The notes under the pieces were generated by a model. That model was not told the DNA's origin and did no database searches. It was given only the letters and a program-made list of their open reading frames with translations. From Kocuria dechangensis (GTDB taxonomy: Bacteria; Actinomycetota; Actinomycetes; Actinomycetales; Micrococcaceae): a DNA stretch of 64,000 bases. The translations under genes and the position numbers were made by a program. The DNA lies in contig NZ_BMEQ01000001.1 in assembly GCF_014636775.1 (NCBI RefSeq), positions 310,001 through 374,000 on the forward strand, written 5' to 3'. Shown here piece by piece: positions 47,466 to 54,882 of this stretch. The first letter of the stretch is position 1; the number at the start of each line of letters is the position of its first letter.

Positions 47466-48017
47466 TCACCGGTTCATCGTGTGGCCCCAGTCCAGGGCGC
47501 GGTTGATGTTGTGGAGGTTGAAGCCGGGATGCGCGGCGGCGAGCTCGCTGTACTGCTCCTCGTACGCGCCCGGCTCCGGCGCGTACTGCCACCCGTCCTG
47601 GATCAGCTCCTCGGACCGGGCGATCGCCTCGTCGACGTCCTCGGCGGACCACAGGTCGCCGAGCACCCGGTGGATCTCGATCGGACCGATCCCATCGGCG
47701 AGGTACTGCCGGCCGTAACGGCGGTTGATGTAGTGCAGGGCGCACACGGCGTTGAGCACGTCATGCTGCCGGGCCTCGGCGATGTCCTGCGCCCGCCGTC
47801 GCAGGGACCACTGGCGCAGCCGGCCGAGCTGGGCGACGGCCTCGTCGAGGGCCGTCTCGTAGCGGTCCTCGTCGAACCCGGGGGCCTGGGCGCGGAGGCG
47901 GTCCAGCGCCGTGGCCCGGTCGATGCCGCCGGCGAGCAGCTCGCGGCCCTGGCGGGAGGAGGCCCTGTGCAGCCGGAGCTCACGCTCCTCGGATCCCGGG
48001 CCTTCGGTGGGAGTCAC
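47466..48017 (-). CDS. Hypothetical helical protein, 183 residues
   Basis: Mostly helical and charged, with an Arg/Glu-rich N-terminal region and a C-terminal HPGFNLHNINRALDWGHTMN. No family recognised. GTG 48017 follows GGAGAGCCC. Confidence 0.6.
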   Translation of the reverse strand: MTPTEGPGSEERELRLHRASSRQGRELLAGGIDRATALDRLRAQAPGFDEDRYETALDEAVAQLGRLRQWSLRRRAQDIAEARQHDVLNAVCALHYINRRYGRQYLADGIGPIEIHRVLGDLWSAEDVDEAIARSEELIQDGWQYAPEPGAYEEQYSELAAAHPGFNLHNINRALDWGHTMNR

Positions 48018-48066
48018 GGGCTCTCCTCGTTCGTCGGGGTGGCCCGGGTCGGCGCCGGTGCGGCGG

Positions 48067-48339
48067 TCAGCCGCCGATGTGGACCCTGACCCCGTCGAGG
48101 GGTTCCGGCGCGCCGAGAATGGCCGTGTAGTTCGTGATCGTGTTCCACACCGCGATCCGGACCTCCGTCTCGGTCATGCCGGAGGCGGCGTGGTGGACGG
48201 TGACCGACCAGCCGCGTCCCCCGAAGAAGGTGTTGACGTCGGTGACCACGATGCCCTGGGAGGCCAGGGCCTGGACCACGCCGTCGAGGACCGCGGGATC
48301 GGGGCCGTCGGTTCGGGCTGAAGGGGCGATGAGTGTCAT
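48067..48339 (-). CDS. Hypothetical protein, 90 residues
   Basis: Alternating hydrophobic strands and helices (VLDGVVQALASQGIVVTDV, GWSVTVHHAASGMTETEV) suggest a small alpha/beta domain. AAAGGACG precedes ATG 48339. It is followed by the 183-residue gene about 50 bp away on the same strand; probably one transcript. Confidence 0.55.
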   Translation of the reverse strand: MTLIAPSARTDGPDPAVLDGVVQALASQGIVVTDVNTFFGGRGWSVTVHHAASGMTETEVRIAVWNTITNYTAILGAPEPLDGVRVHIGG

Positions 48340-48608
48340 GGCGGGGCGTCCTTTCGGTCGTGTCCCTGGAGCGGTGAGTGTCTGCTGTTCGGCACATCTC
48401 CATTCAGCGACATCGAGTCGCGAAAGTAATGCCCTCTCTTTGTCGGACAGTCCTCTCCGCCGGAAGGGTGGGAGGCCGGAGGTGAATGACCCATCGGTAG
48501 TTCCCTTCTGTGATCAGACCGTTTTGCGATCGACATCCCTACTGCTACGTAGGTCTGACGTGGGGATTTACATTTGTGTCACCTACTCATCCGATCCGGG
48601 GGGACACG

Positions 48609-49061
48609 ATGAAAACTCTGAGCCGAAGCCTGATGGGCACCGCGCTGGCGGGGATGCTGCTGGCAGGAAGCCTGGCGACACCGGCCGCGGCGCACGACCG
48701 CGATCACAAGGACGGTTCGAAGACCCGCGACGACGACAAGGTCAACGTGGTGATCTACAAGGACAAGAGGCACGGCCGCGACAAGGTGGTCGAGCACAAG
48801 GACCTCAAGATCCGCGACGCCGTCAAGCTCGCCGACAAGTACTGCGACGTCCCGTGGCGCAAGCTGGAGTACAAGGCCAAGAAGGCGGAGAAGGACGACA
48901 CCAAGGTCGAGGCCTGCGAGTACAAGAAGAACAAGAACACCAAGTTCCGCGTCGTGTTCGAGGACAACAAGGACAAGAAGTACGACTGGCGGGACCGGGA
49001 CCGCGACCGGCACGACGACAAGAAGGACGACAAGAAGGACGACGACAAGCACGAGCACTGA
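48609..49061 (+). CDS. Secreted Lys/Asp-rich protein
   Basis: 150 residues. A signal peptide (MKTLSRSLMGTALAGMLLAG, cleavage near PAAA) is followed by a highly charged mature region with two Cys, then an Asp/Lys/His-rich C-terminus (DRDRDRHDDKKDDKKDDDKH). The low-complexity tail could bind cations such as calcium or zinc, or polyanions of the wall; this is a guess from composition. The gene has its own AT-richer upstream region and a terminator hairpin. Confidence 0.7.
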   Translation: MKTLSRSLMGTALAGMLLAGSLATPAAAHDRDHKDGSKTRDDDKVNVVIYKDKRHGRDKVVEHKDLKIRDAVKLADKYCDVPWRKLEYKAKKAEKDDTKVEACEYKKNKNTKFRVVFEDNKDKKYDWRDRDRDRHDDKKDDKKDDDKHEH

Positions 49062-49080
49062 TGTTCTGAGCTCGTCCATC

Positions 49081-49115
49081 GAAGGTGCCCGTCCGCTCGC
49101 CGGACGGGCACCTTC
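49081..49115 (+). terminator. Terminator after the charged secreted-protein gene
   Basis: A perfect 14-bp stem GAAGGTGCCCGTCC with GGACGGGCACCTTC around a 7-nt loop. Confidence 0.8.
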
Positions 49116-49241
49116 CTCGTGCCCGGTCCCGTCCCGGCGGCGCTCCGGTCCCACGCCGCACGCCTCGGCCCCCGGCCGGTGGGCCGGTGATAGCTTTGTG
49201 CTCAGTCCACGTACTTTTCACGAGATCACACGGAGGCGGGC

Positions 49242-50099
49242 ATGAGTCACACGGTAGGCCCCGGCGCGGGCGGCACCCCGAGGGCCGGGACAGGGGCGGG
49301 CCGGTCCGAGCCCGGTGCGGCGTCCATCGTCGACGTCGTCAAGGTGTTCGGGCGTCTGCTGCCCAAGCAGCTCAAGGACGAGCTCCAGCTCGCCAAGCTC
49401 GAGCTCACGGACAAGGCCAAGACCCTCGGCAAGGGAGCGGCCTTCGTCGTCGTCGGGCTGGTGTTCCTGCTGCTGGCCACGATCGCGCTCGTGGGCGCGG
49501 TCATCGCGGCCCTGTCCAAGGTCATGGAGCCGTGGCTCGCGGCCCTGCTGCTGGGCGTGCTGTTCCTCATCCTCCTGGGGATCGCCGCGCTGATCGGCGT
49601 GTCGACCATCAAGAAGGCGCTCCCGCTCGTCCCGCGCAAGGCCCTGTTCGGCGTCAAGTACGATCTCGGCGTCGTCAAGGAGGGCTCCGCCTACACCGAG
49701 AGCCGGGTCCAGCGCGAGGAGCAGCTCGCGCGGGAGCGCAAGGAGCAGGAGAAGCGCGAGGCCGCCCAGGACCCGGAGCGGCAGAAGCCCCCGGCGCCTA
49801 CCGAGGAGCAGCTGCGGCACCGGCTCAAGCTGCGCCGCGAGCACCTCAAGACGCTCCGCGACGACGTCCAGGGCCGCGCCGAGACCATCACGTCCTCCAC
49901 CAAGGGCTTCGTGGACCGCACCTCCCGCACGGTGAAGACGACCCCCAAGGACATCAAGGGCCTCCTGGCCCAGGGCGGCGCCCACCGCGGGACGAAGCCG
50001 GCCGGGCAGTCCGGTCTCGGCGAGCGCTGGCAGCCCCTGACGGTGCTGGCCGTCGCGGGGAGCGCGTTCGTGGTGTTCCTCCGCAAGCTGTTCCGCTGA
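49242..50099 (+). CDS. Phage-holin-superfamily (YqjE-like) membrane protein
   Basis: 285 residues. The N-terminal part (VVKVFGRLLPKQLKDELQLA then KLELTDKAKTLGKGAA) and two adjacent long helices (about 67-90 and 98-120) match the actinobacterial holin-like/Phage_holin_3_6 family. A basic, Glu/Arg-rich cytoplasmic region follows, and the end has another short hydrophobic helix. These proteins are core-genome membrane proteins of unclear function, not lysis proteins. Confidence 0.8.
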   Translation: MSHTVGPGAGGTPRAGTGAGRSEPGAASIVDVVKVFGRLLPKQLKDELQLAKLELTDKAKTLGKGAAFVVVGLVFLLLATIALVGAVIAALSKVMEPWLAALLLGVLFLILLGIAALIGVSTIKKALPLVPRKALFGVKYDLGVVKEGSAYTESRVQREEQLARERKEQEKREAAQDPERQKPPAPTEEQLRHRLKLRREHLKTLRDDVQGRAETITSSTKGFVDRTSRTVKTTPKDIKGLLAQGGAHRGTKPAGQSGLGERWQPLTVLAVAGSAFVVFLRKLFR

Positions 50100-50138
50100 C
50101 GGCCCGCGTCCCGGGACCACGGGGGACGCGCCGGTCGG

Positions 50139-50175
50139 GCGAGGGCCCGGAAGCCAACGGCTTCCGGGCCCTCGC
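50139..50175 (+). terminator. Perfect 17-bp hairpin after the holin-like gene
   Basis: Arms 50139-50155 and 50159-50175 pair exactly around a 3-nt loop. Confidence 0.75.
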
Positions 50176-50229
50176 CGTGAGTTCACCCGGTGTCCACCGC
50201 GTGCGGCCCGGGCCGGGCGGCCCAGTCGA

Positions 50230-50235
50230 TAGACT
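50230..50235 (+). promoter_or_regulatory. -10 box of the DMT transporter operon
   Basis: TAGACT lies 7 nt before GTG 50243, which opens an eight-codon reading frame ending on the transporter start codon. Confidence 0.5.
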
Positions 50236-50242
50236 TCCGCAC

Positions 50243-50269
50243 GTGAGCAGAGGTCGGTGGGTGTCGTGA
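50243..50269 (+). CDS. Possible leaderless leader peptide (8 codons)
   Basis: GTG 50243 opens VSRGRWVS followed by TGA at 50267-50269. The TGA overlaps GTG 50266 of the transporter gene as GTGA. If transcription starts at or near 50243, ribosomes would translate this short frame first and reach the transporter start by coupling. It may simply be chance. Confidence 0.3.
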   Translation: MSRGRWVS

Positions 50270-51243
50270 ACCAGTGGCTCGCCGTCGGCCTGGCCGTGCT
50301 CTCCGCGCTGTGCCTGGCGGTGGGGACGCAGAAGCAGGGCAGCGCCGTCGCCGACCGCGCCCGGGGACCCCTGCACCTCCGCACGATCCTGGCCCTGCTC
50401 CGCTGCCCGCGGTGGGTGCTCGGCCTCGTCCTGCTGGGCCTGGGCACCGGGCTCAACGTCGCCGCCCTCGGCCTGGCCACCGTGACCGTGGTGCAGCCCA
50501 TCGGCGTGATCGCCCTCGTCGTCACCACCCTGCTCCACGCCCAGCACCGGCGGCTGCGGATCAACCGCCGGACCTGGGCCGCGATCCTCCTGTGCACCGC
50601 GGGCGGGGGAGCGTTCGTGGCGCTCGCGGTCGGGGCCACCGACCCGGCGCACGGGATCTCCTCGTGGGCCGAGCACACCGTCGTGGTGATGCTCGTGGTC
50701 CTCGTGGCCGTCCTGGGCTCGGCCGCCGCGCTGTTCCGCCACAGCCTCGGCGGCTCCTTCTACGTGGTGGGGGCGGGCGTGCTGTACGGCTTCGTCGCGG
50801 TGCTCGTGCGCCTGACCCTCACCCGTGTCCAGGGCAGCTCCGGGGGACCGTTCGACGACGTCAACTGGATCGCGGTGACCGCCGCCGTCGCCGCCGCCGT
50901 GCTCGGCGGGTGGTTCGTGCAGAGCGCCTTCGCCGGCGGTCCGCCGGACCTCGTGATCGCCGGGCTGACCGTCATCGACCCCATGGTCGGCGTCCTGCTG
51001 GGCCTGCTGGTCCTGGGCGAGGCCGGGGCGGGCCTCACCCTGGTGACGGGACTTCTCATGACCGCCGCCGGCACGGTTGCTATAGTCGGGGTCGCCGTTC
51101 TCTCCCAGCACCATCCCGAGGTCCTCGAGCGCCGCGCCGACCTCGCCCGGCAGGGCCGGGCCGCGGTGGACCGGGGCGTGCCGGCACCGCCCCCGCCAGC
51201 ATCCGACCGACCAGCACACGACCGACCGGGAAGCCACCCTTGA
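50266..51243 (+). CDS. DMT-superfamily transporter
   Basis: 325 residues, about nine or ten helices and a hydrophilic Pro/Arg-rich tail. The helices run from VGLAVLSALCLAVGTQKQ to LVTGLLMTAAGTVAIVG, with the ATVTVVQPIGVIALVV segment typical of EamA/NIPA-like DMT proteins. Substrate unknown; some relatives move Mg2+ or metabolites. GTG 50266 is preferred; GTG 50257 is in frame. The stop overlaps the TTG of the glycosyltransferase gene. Confidence 0.78.
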   Translation: MNQWLAVGLAVLSALCLAVGTQKQGSAVADRARGPLHLRTILALLRCPRWVLGLVLLGLGTGLNVAALGLATVTVVQPIGVIALVVTTLLHAQHRRLRINRRTWAAILLCTAGGGAFVALAVGATDPAHGISSWAEHTVVVMLVVLVAVLGSAAALFRHSLGGSFYVVGAGVLYGFVAVLVRLTLTRVQGSSGGPFDDVNWIAVTAAVAAAVLGGWFVQSAFAGGPPDLVIAGLTVIDPMVGVLLGLLVLGEAGAGLTLVTGLLMTAAGTVAIVGVAVLSQHHPEVLERRADLARQGRAAVDRGVPAPPPPASDRPAHDRPGSHP

Positions 51244-52493
51244 GCGCCGAGAACACGAACCCCGACCGACCCCTCACCGTCCTGCTGGGTGCGGAGACGT
51301 ACCCGCCGGACGTCAACGGGGCCGCCCAGTTCGCCCACCGCCTGGCCCGGGGGCTGCAGGAGCGGGGCCACCAGGTGCACGTCGCCTGTGCCCGCACCTC
51401 GCCGGGGCCCACCGTCCGCGCGGACCGCGAGGGCATCGTGGAGCACCGGCTGCGCTCCCACCACGCGTTCACCCACCCGTACTTCCGGTTCTGCCTGCCG
51501 TGGGAGATCGCCCCCGACGTCCGCCGGCTGTTCGACGAGGTCCGCCCCGACGTGGTGCATCTGCAGTGCCACCACATCATCGGCCGGATGCTCGCACGCG
51601 AGGCGCGCCGCCGCGGCATCCGCACGGTCGGCACGAACCACTTCGTCCCGGAGAACATGGAGCCGTTCCTGCCGTTCCCGCAGTGGTTCCTCGCCGTGTA
51701 CCGGTCGGTGTGCTGGCGGGACATGGTGCGCGTCTTCGGCCGCTGCGACGTGATCACCGCGCCCACCCCGCTGGCGGTCGAGACGATGCGCCGCAACGGC
51801 TTCCCCGACTCTGTGCTGGCCGTGTCCAACGGCATCCGGATCGCCGACTACGAGCCCCGCCCGGGGGAGCACCCGGAGCCCGCGGAGCACCCCACCGTGC
51901 TCTTCACAGGACGGCTCGCCATCGAGAAGAACGTGGACGTGCTCATCGAGGCCCTGTCCCTGCTGCCCGCCGGCCTCGACGCCCGGCTGGAGCTCGCCGG
52001 CGACGGGGAGCAGCGCCCCGCCCTCGAGGAGCTGGCCCGGGCCCTGGGAGTGGCCGACCGGGTGCACTTCCTGGGATACGTGCCCGACGAGGAGCTGCGT
52101 GCCGCCTACCTGCGCGCGGACGTCTTCTGCCAGCCCGGCACGGCAGAGCTGCAGTCCCTGGTGACGCTCGAGGCGATGTCCGCGTCCCGTCCCGTGGTGC
52201 TCGCCGACGCCCAGGCCCTGCCGCACCTGGTCGAGGACGGTGTCAACGGGTGGCTGTTCGCGCCCGGCGACGCCCGGGACCTGGCCGGCAAGCTCGCCCG
52301 CGTGCTGGGCGCTCCGGCGGAGGAGCGCGAGCGGATGGGCCGGGAGAGCCGGCACAAGGTCGCCCGGCACAGCTTTCCGCGCACCCTCGAGACGTTCCTG
52401 CGCCTCTACCGCGGAGAGGCCGCGGAGCCCCTGCCGGCGCGCGCGGCGCTGCCCCTGCGCGGCAGGCTCCGCGCGTTCTCGCGCGTGCGGTAA
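51240..52493 (+). CDS. GT4-family glycosyltransferase
   Basis: 417 residues with a GT-B fold. The N-terminal domain has ETYPPDVNGAAQFAHRLARG and HLQCHHIIGRML; the C-terminal donor-binding domain has FTGRLAIEKNVDVLIEALSL, FLGYVPDEELRAAYLRADVF and TAELQSLVTLEAMSASRPVV with the EX7E-type acidic residue. Probably transfers mannose or another sugar from a nucleotide donor to an envelope lipid or glycan, as MgtA/PimB-like enzymes do. TTG 51240 overlaps the transporter stop. Confidence 0.85.
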   Translation: MSAENTNPDRPLTVLLGAETYPPDVNGAAQFAHRLARGLQERGHQVHVACARTSPGPTVRADREGIVEHRLRSHHAFTHPYFRFCLPWEIAPDVRRLFDEVRPDVVHLQCHHIIGRMLAREARRRGIRTVGTNHFVPENMEPFLPFPQWFLAVYRSVCWRDMVRVFGRCDVITAPTPLAVETMRRNGFPDSVLAVSNGIRIADYEPRPGEHPEPAEHPTVLFTGRLAIEKNVDVLIEALSLLPAGLDARLELAGDGEQRPALEELARALGVADRVHFLGYVPDEELRAAYLRADVFCQPGTAELQSLVTLEAMSASRPVVLADAQALPHLVEDGVNGWLFAPGDARDLAGKLARVLGAPAEERERMGRESRHKVARHSFPRTLETFLRLYRGEAAEPLPARAALPLRGRLRAFSRVR

Positions 52494-52526
52494 CGTTGTC
52501 CTGCGCCGCCGGGCCCGACCCGGCGC

Positions 52527-52600
52527 GGGGCCGTAGCTCAGCTGGTCAGAGCAGAGGACTCATAATCCTTCGGTCGTGGGTTCAAGCCCCACCGGCCCTA
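52527..52600 (+). tRNA. tRNA-Met (CAT)
   Basis: 74 nt. Acceptor GGGGCCG pairs with CGGCCCT, with one G-T pair. The anticodon loop CTCATAA carries CAT; D arm and T arm (GTGGG TTCAAGC CCCAC) are regular. CCA is not encoded. The integrase gene of the following element lies 85 bp downstream and points back at this tRNA, so the tRNA 3' end is the likely attachment site. A tRNA-Ile2 with modified C34 cannot be excluded. Confidence 0.93.
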
Positions 52601-52605
52601 CAAAA

Positions 52606-52648
52606 CCCCCGGTGACTAGGCGTTATGCCCGGTCGCCGGGGGCTTTTT
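52606..52648. terminator. Bidirectional terminator between tRNA-Met and integrase
   Basis: CCCCCGGTGAC pairs with GTCGCCGGGGG (one G-U), followed by CTTTTT on the plus strand and by TTTTG on the minus strand. It can end both the tRNA transcript and the convergent integrase transcript. Confidence 0.85.
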
Positions 52649-52684
52649 CATGTCCACCTTACCTAAACCCGCCCCAATCACGGG

Positions 52685-53791
52685 TCAAAGTGTCAAGAAC
52701 TCCCCGAGCACGTCAGTGTGATCCGGAACATCCTCGACCGACTCGACGTAGTGGGCCCTCGTCGTCGCCACAGAGTCATGACCAAGTTGGTCCCGCGCCG
52801 CCTCATCCCCGAGACGCCGTGCCAGCAGCGTCGCAACGGACTTCCGCGCAACATGGGGTGTCACCCACTCGAAGCCGGCAGTCTTCATCTGCGTCCGCCA
52901 CGTCTTGCGGAAGTTGTGCGGGTCCATGAGCCCGCCCCGGGCGTTGGGGAACATCAGGTCATCGGAACCACGGGACTCCCATCGTGCCCTCAGAACGTCC
53001 ACCAGAGCCCCGGGGAGCCTGTAGCGCGGCGTCTGGTGAGTCTTTGTGTGTTCCTGCCGTTCCAGGCCCGCAGAAGAGCGCACAACGGTTCCTGTGAGCA
53101 CTAGCGTCCCCGCCTCGAGGTCAACGTCAGCCCAGCGCAGGGCCAGGACCGACCCGATACGGGCGCCCGTGCCGAGCATGACCATCAGCGCATCCCGCAC
53201 GTCCCCGGGAGGCAGCGACGACAGCAGCCCGTGAGCCTGACGAGGATTGAGTGAGACAACCTCGCGCCGGCCCGTCTTGGGGATCGACACAGCCTTGGCA
53301 GGGTTCTGTTGCAACGCCCCGTGATCCACGGCGATTTGCAGGACCCCGACCAGGACCGTCCGACAGAGTTTCGCGGTCGCGGCCCCGTGATCGGTCTCGA
53401 CGTCCCGGAGGAACGCCCCGACCGGACCAGTCTGGACCTCACGTAGATGGAGGTCTCCGACCCTGGGTCGAATGTACTTCTCGACAATCTCCCGGTAGCG
53501 GCGTTTGGTCTGCGCCGCGTATCGGTCGGCCCCCTCGATCCCTGTGAGCCATCGTTCCGCCGTGGTGCCCAGCTTCTCGTCCGCGCTCATGGTGCCACCC
53601 GTGGGCAGCATGTCCCGGTGCGCGGTCATCAGGGCCCGTTTGGCGGCTCCTTGGGTGGTCCCACGTCGTTCTAGTCGCCGGCGCTTTCCTGTGGTCTCTC
53701 GTGCCCATGCTGTCGCCACCCATGCCCCGGAGGGTGCGCGGTGGTAGCTGATAGCTCCGAGGGTTCCTGGTGGTAATGCTGGTCTGCCCAT
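52685..53791 (-). CDS. int: Tyrosine-type phage integrase
   Basis: 368 residues. An N-terminal arm-binding region and SAM-like core-binding domain (about 70-160) precede the catalytic domain. The catalytic residues are Arg211 (GTGARIGSVLALRW), Lys250 (HTKTHQT), His313 and Arg316 (TPHVARKSVATLL), His338 (LGHDSVATTRAHY) and Tyr348. It should recombine the element with the tRNA-Met 3' end. It is read toward the tRNA, with the control region and repeats just upstream of ATG 53791. Confidence 0.95.
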   Translation of the reverse strand: MGRPALPPGTLGAISYHRAPSGAWVATAWARETTGKRRRLERRGTTQGAAKRALMTAHRDMLPTGGTMSADEKLGTTAERWLTGIEGADRYAAQTKRRYREIVEKYIRPRVGDLHLREVQTGPVGAFLRDVETDHGAATAKLCRTVLVGVLQIAVDHGALQQNPAKAVSIPKTGRREVVSLNPRQAHGLLSSLPPGDVRDALMVMLGTGARIGSVLALRWADVDLEAGTLVLTGTVVRSSAGLERQEHTKTHQTPRYRLPGALVDVLRARWESRGSDDLMFPNARGGLMDPHNFRKTWRTQMKTAGFEWVTPHVARKSVATLLARRLGDEAARDQLGHDSVATTRAHYVESVEDVPDHTDVLGEFLTL

Positions 53792-53820
53792 GCGCTCATG
53801 CTAGCCGATACCCCTAACGC

Positions 53821-53860
53821 CTTGTGACGACTTGTGATGCCTTGTGATGCCTTGTTTTGC
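53821..53860. repeat. Four 10-bp direct repeats upstream of the integrase
   Basis: Consecutive units CTTGTGACGA, CTTGTGATGC, CTTGTGATGC and CTTGTTTTGC have an exact 10-bp period, close to one helical turn, so all lie on one face of the DNA. They begin 30 bp upstream of the integrase ATG. They could be integrase arm sites, excisionase sites or repressor sites. Confidence 0.8.
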
Positions 53861-53916
53861 TAGGTCGCACCATATACCGGATTGTTCCGCGTAGGACACG
53901 GACGAACATAAAGTTT

Positions 53917-53934
53917 GTGTGATCTTAGTCACAC
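53917..53934. promoter_or_regulatory. Perfect dyad operator candidate
   Basis: GTGTGA TCTTAG TCACAC is a perfect 6-bp inverted repeat with a 6-bp spacer in the AT-rich part of the control region, between the divergent integrase and early genes. Confidence 0.5.
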
Positions 53935-54134
53935 TTATTATCCACACCTTGATGCCAACTTCCCCGGATTCCCGGGAGTCTTGACGCAGAAGAGCTGTGG
54001 AAAACTCGACGCATAGCACTCTGGAGAGCCGGATGCAAGTCACAAACGCAACATTACCCGCTATGCTGTAAGAGTCAGGGAAGGTGCCCCGCAGTTACAC
54101 GGAGCGGGGCGGGGCAGCAGGAGGGGTCTAACTA

Positions 54135-54383
54135 GTGAACGCACAAGGCATGAGCAAGACGGACATCATCGCCGTACTCCTTGCAGAAGTGGACGACGAG
54201 GGGAAGCCCGTAATCACGTTCAGCAAGGCGTGCAAACTCGCGGTTCGCATCATGCGCGGGGACACTCCCGCAGAGATCACCAACCGCCCCGACGCCTTCC
54301 GGCACATCACATACCGGGATGACACCGGCGAACAAGCTGTGAGGAACGTCCTCGAGGAGCAGCACCAACGAAAGGCGGCATAA
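54135..54383 (+). CDS. Small early-region protein, 82 residues
   Basis: GTG 54135 lies 8 nt after AGGAGGGG. The sequence is helical and charged (MSKTDIIAVLLAEVDDEGKP, FSKACKLAVRIMRGDTPAEI). It may be a DNA-binding regulator of the element, but no HTH can be asserted. The next gene begins directly after its TAA. Confidence 0.65.
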   Translation: MNAQGMSKTDIIAVLLAEVDDEGKPVITFSKACKLAVRIMRGDTPAEITNRPDAFRHITYRDDTGEQAVRNVLEEQHQRKAA

Positions 54384-54551
54384 ATGGAATGGTTCACGCT
54401 AGATGAAGTAGCCGCCCGCTACAAGGTCCCTAAGAAGACCGTTTACAACTGGAACACCACCGGCACGGGCCCCGAATACATCCGCGCAGGGCGACACGTG
54501 CGATATTCCTCCGATTCACTGTCGGCTTGGGAGGAAGCGCAGCGCGTTTAG
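54384..54551 (+). CDS. Excisionase/AlpA-like HTH protein
   Basis: 55 residues, MerR/HTH_17-like: WFTLDEVAARYKVPKKTVYN followed by GTGPEYIRAGRHVRYSSDSL and WEEAQRV. This small winged-helix type is used by phage excisionases and by AlpA-type activators of satellites. It should bind the control region and direct excision or early transcription. The ATG abuts the upstream stop. Confidence 0.85.
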   Translation: MEWFTLDEVAARYKVPKKTVYNWNTTGTGPEYIRAGRHVRYSSDSLSAWEEAQRV

Positions 54552-54560
54552 GCAAACAAA

Positions 54561-54594
54561 AAGTTGGGGCCGATCCCCTCACGGACCGACCCCA
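54561..54594 (+). terminator. Imperfect hairpin downstream of the HTH gene
   Basis: TTGGGG and CGATCC on the left pair with GGACCG and CCCCAA on the right, two mismatches, loop CCTCAC. No T-run follows; it may attenuate transcription into the replication gene. Confidence 0.4.
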
Positions 54595-54714
54595 AACCAT
54601 CAACATTGACCATTATACGGCACCGCAACCAATAGCGGCACCGACCTCTACACAAGTTCGAGAATCCACGGCGAATCCAGAGATAGCCGAAACCATCAAC
54701 ACCGTGGAGTTATC

Positions 54715-54882
54715 TTGACGACAGAATTCAATACCACACCTCAGGACATTTCCGGGGTGTGGTATCCCGACTGCGATCACCTCATCCCCTACCTGGTGAC
54801 CTACAGGGCTAAGCACTCCCAGCCGCTCAACCGGGCAGACCTTGCCCGTTGGATGAAGTCCCCGGAGGTGCGGGCGTGGTGA
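54715..54882 (+). CDS. Small protein, 55 residues, upstream of the ATPase
   Basis: TTG 54715 is 5 nt after GGAG. It contains ISGVWYPDCDHLIPYLVTYR and RADLARWMKSPEVRAW. Its end overlaps the GTG of the ATPase gene, indicating coupled translation. Function unknown. Confidence 0.55.
   Translation: MTTEFNTTPQDISGVWYPDCDHLIPYLVTYRAKHSQPLNRADLARWMKSPEVRAW

Larger units (their letters stand above)
53792..54134. promoter_or_regulatory. Control region between integrase and early genes
   Basis: About 340 bp, clearly more AT-rich than its surroundings and without a convincing gene. It holds four 10-bp direct repeats (53821-53860), a perfect dyad GTGTGA-TCTTAG-TCACAC (53917-53934), a TATGCT box (54062-54067) reading into the early genes, and a GCCCCGC...GCGGGGC hairpin (54084-54108). 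No repressor gene is seen beside it. Confidence 0.6.

Noticed and set aside
49242-50099. Phage lysis holin belonging to the tRNA-Met element
   Set aside because: It lies outside the element, has a long charged cytoplasmic part and core-like neighbours, and fits the chromosomal holin-like family of actinobacteria.
53801-54043. Minus-strand 80-codon frame in the integrase control region as a possible repressor gene
   Set aside because: It lies over the direct repeats and the operator dyad, has no ribosome-binding site and no HTH pattern.
54527-54718. 63-codon plus-strand frame after the HTH gene
   Set aside because: It overlaps the HTH gene and contains a hairpin; the sequence is low in coding character and has no ribosome-binding site.
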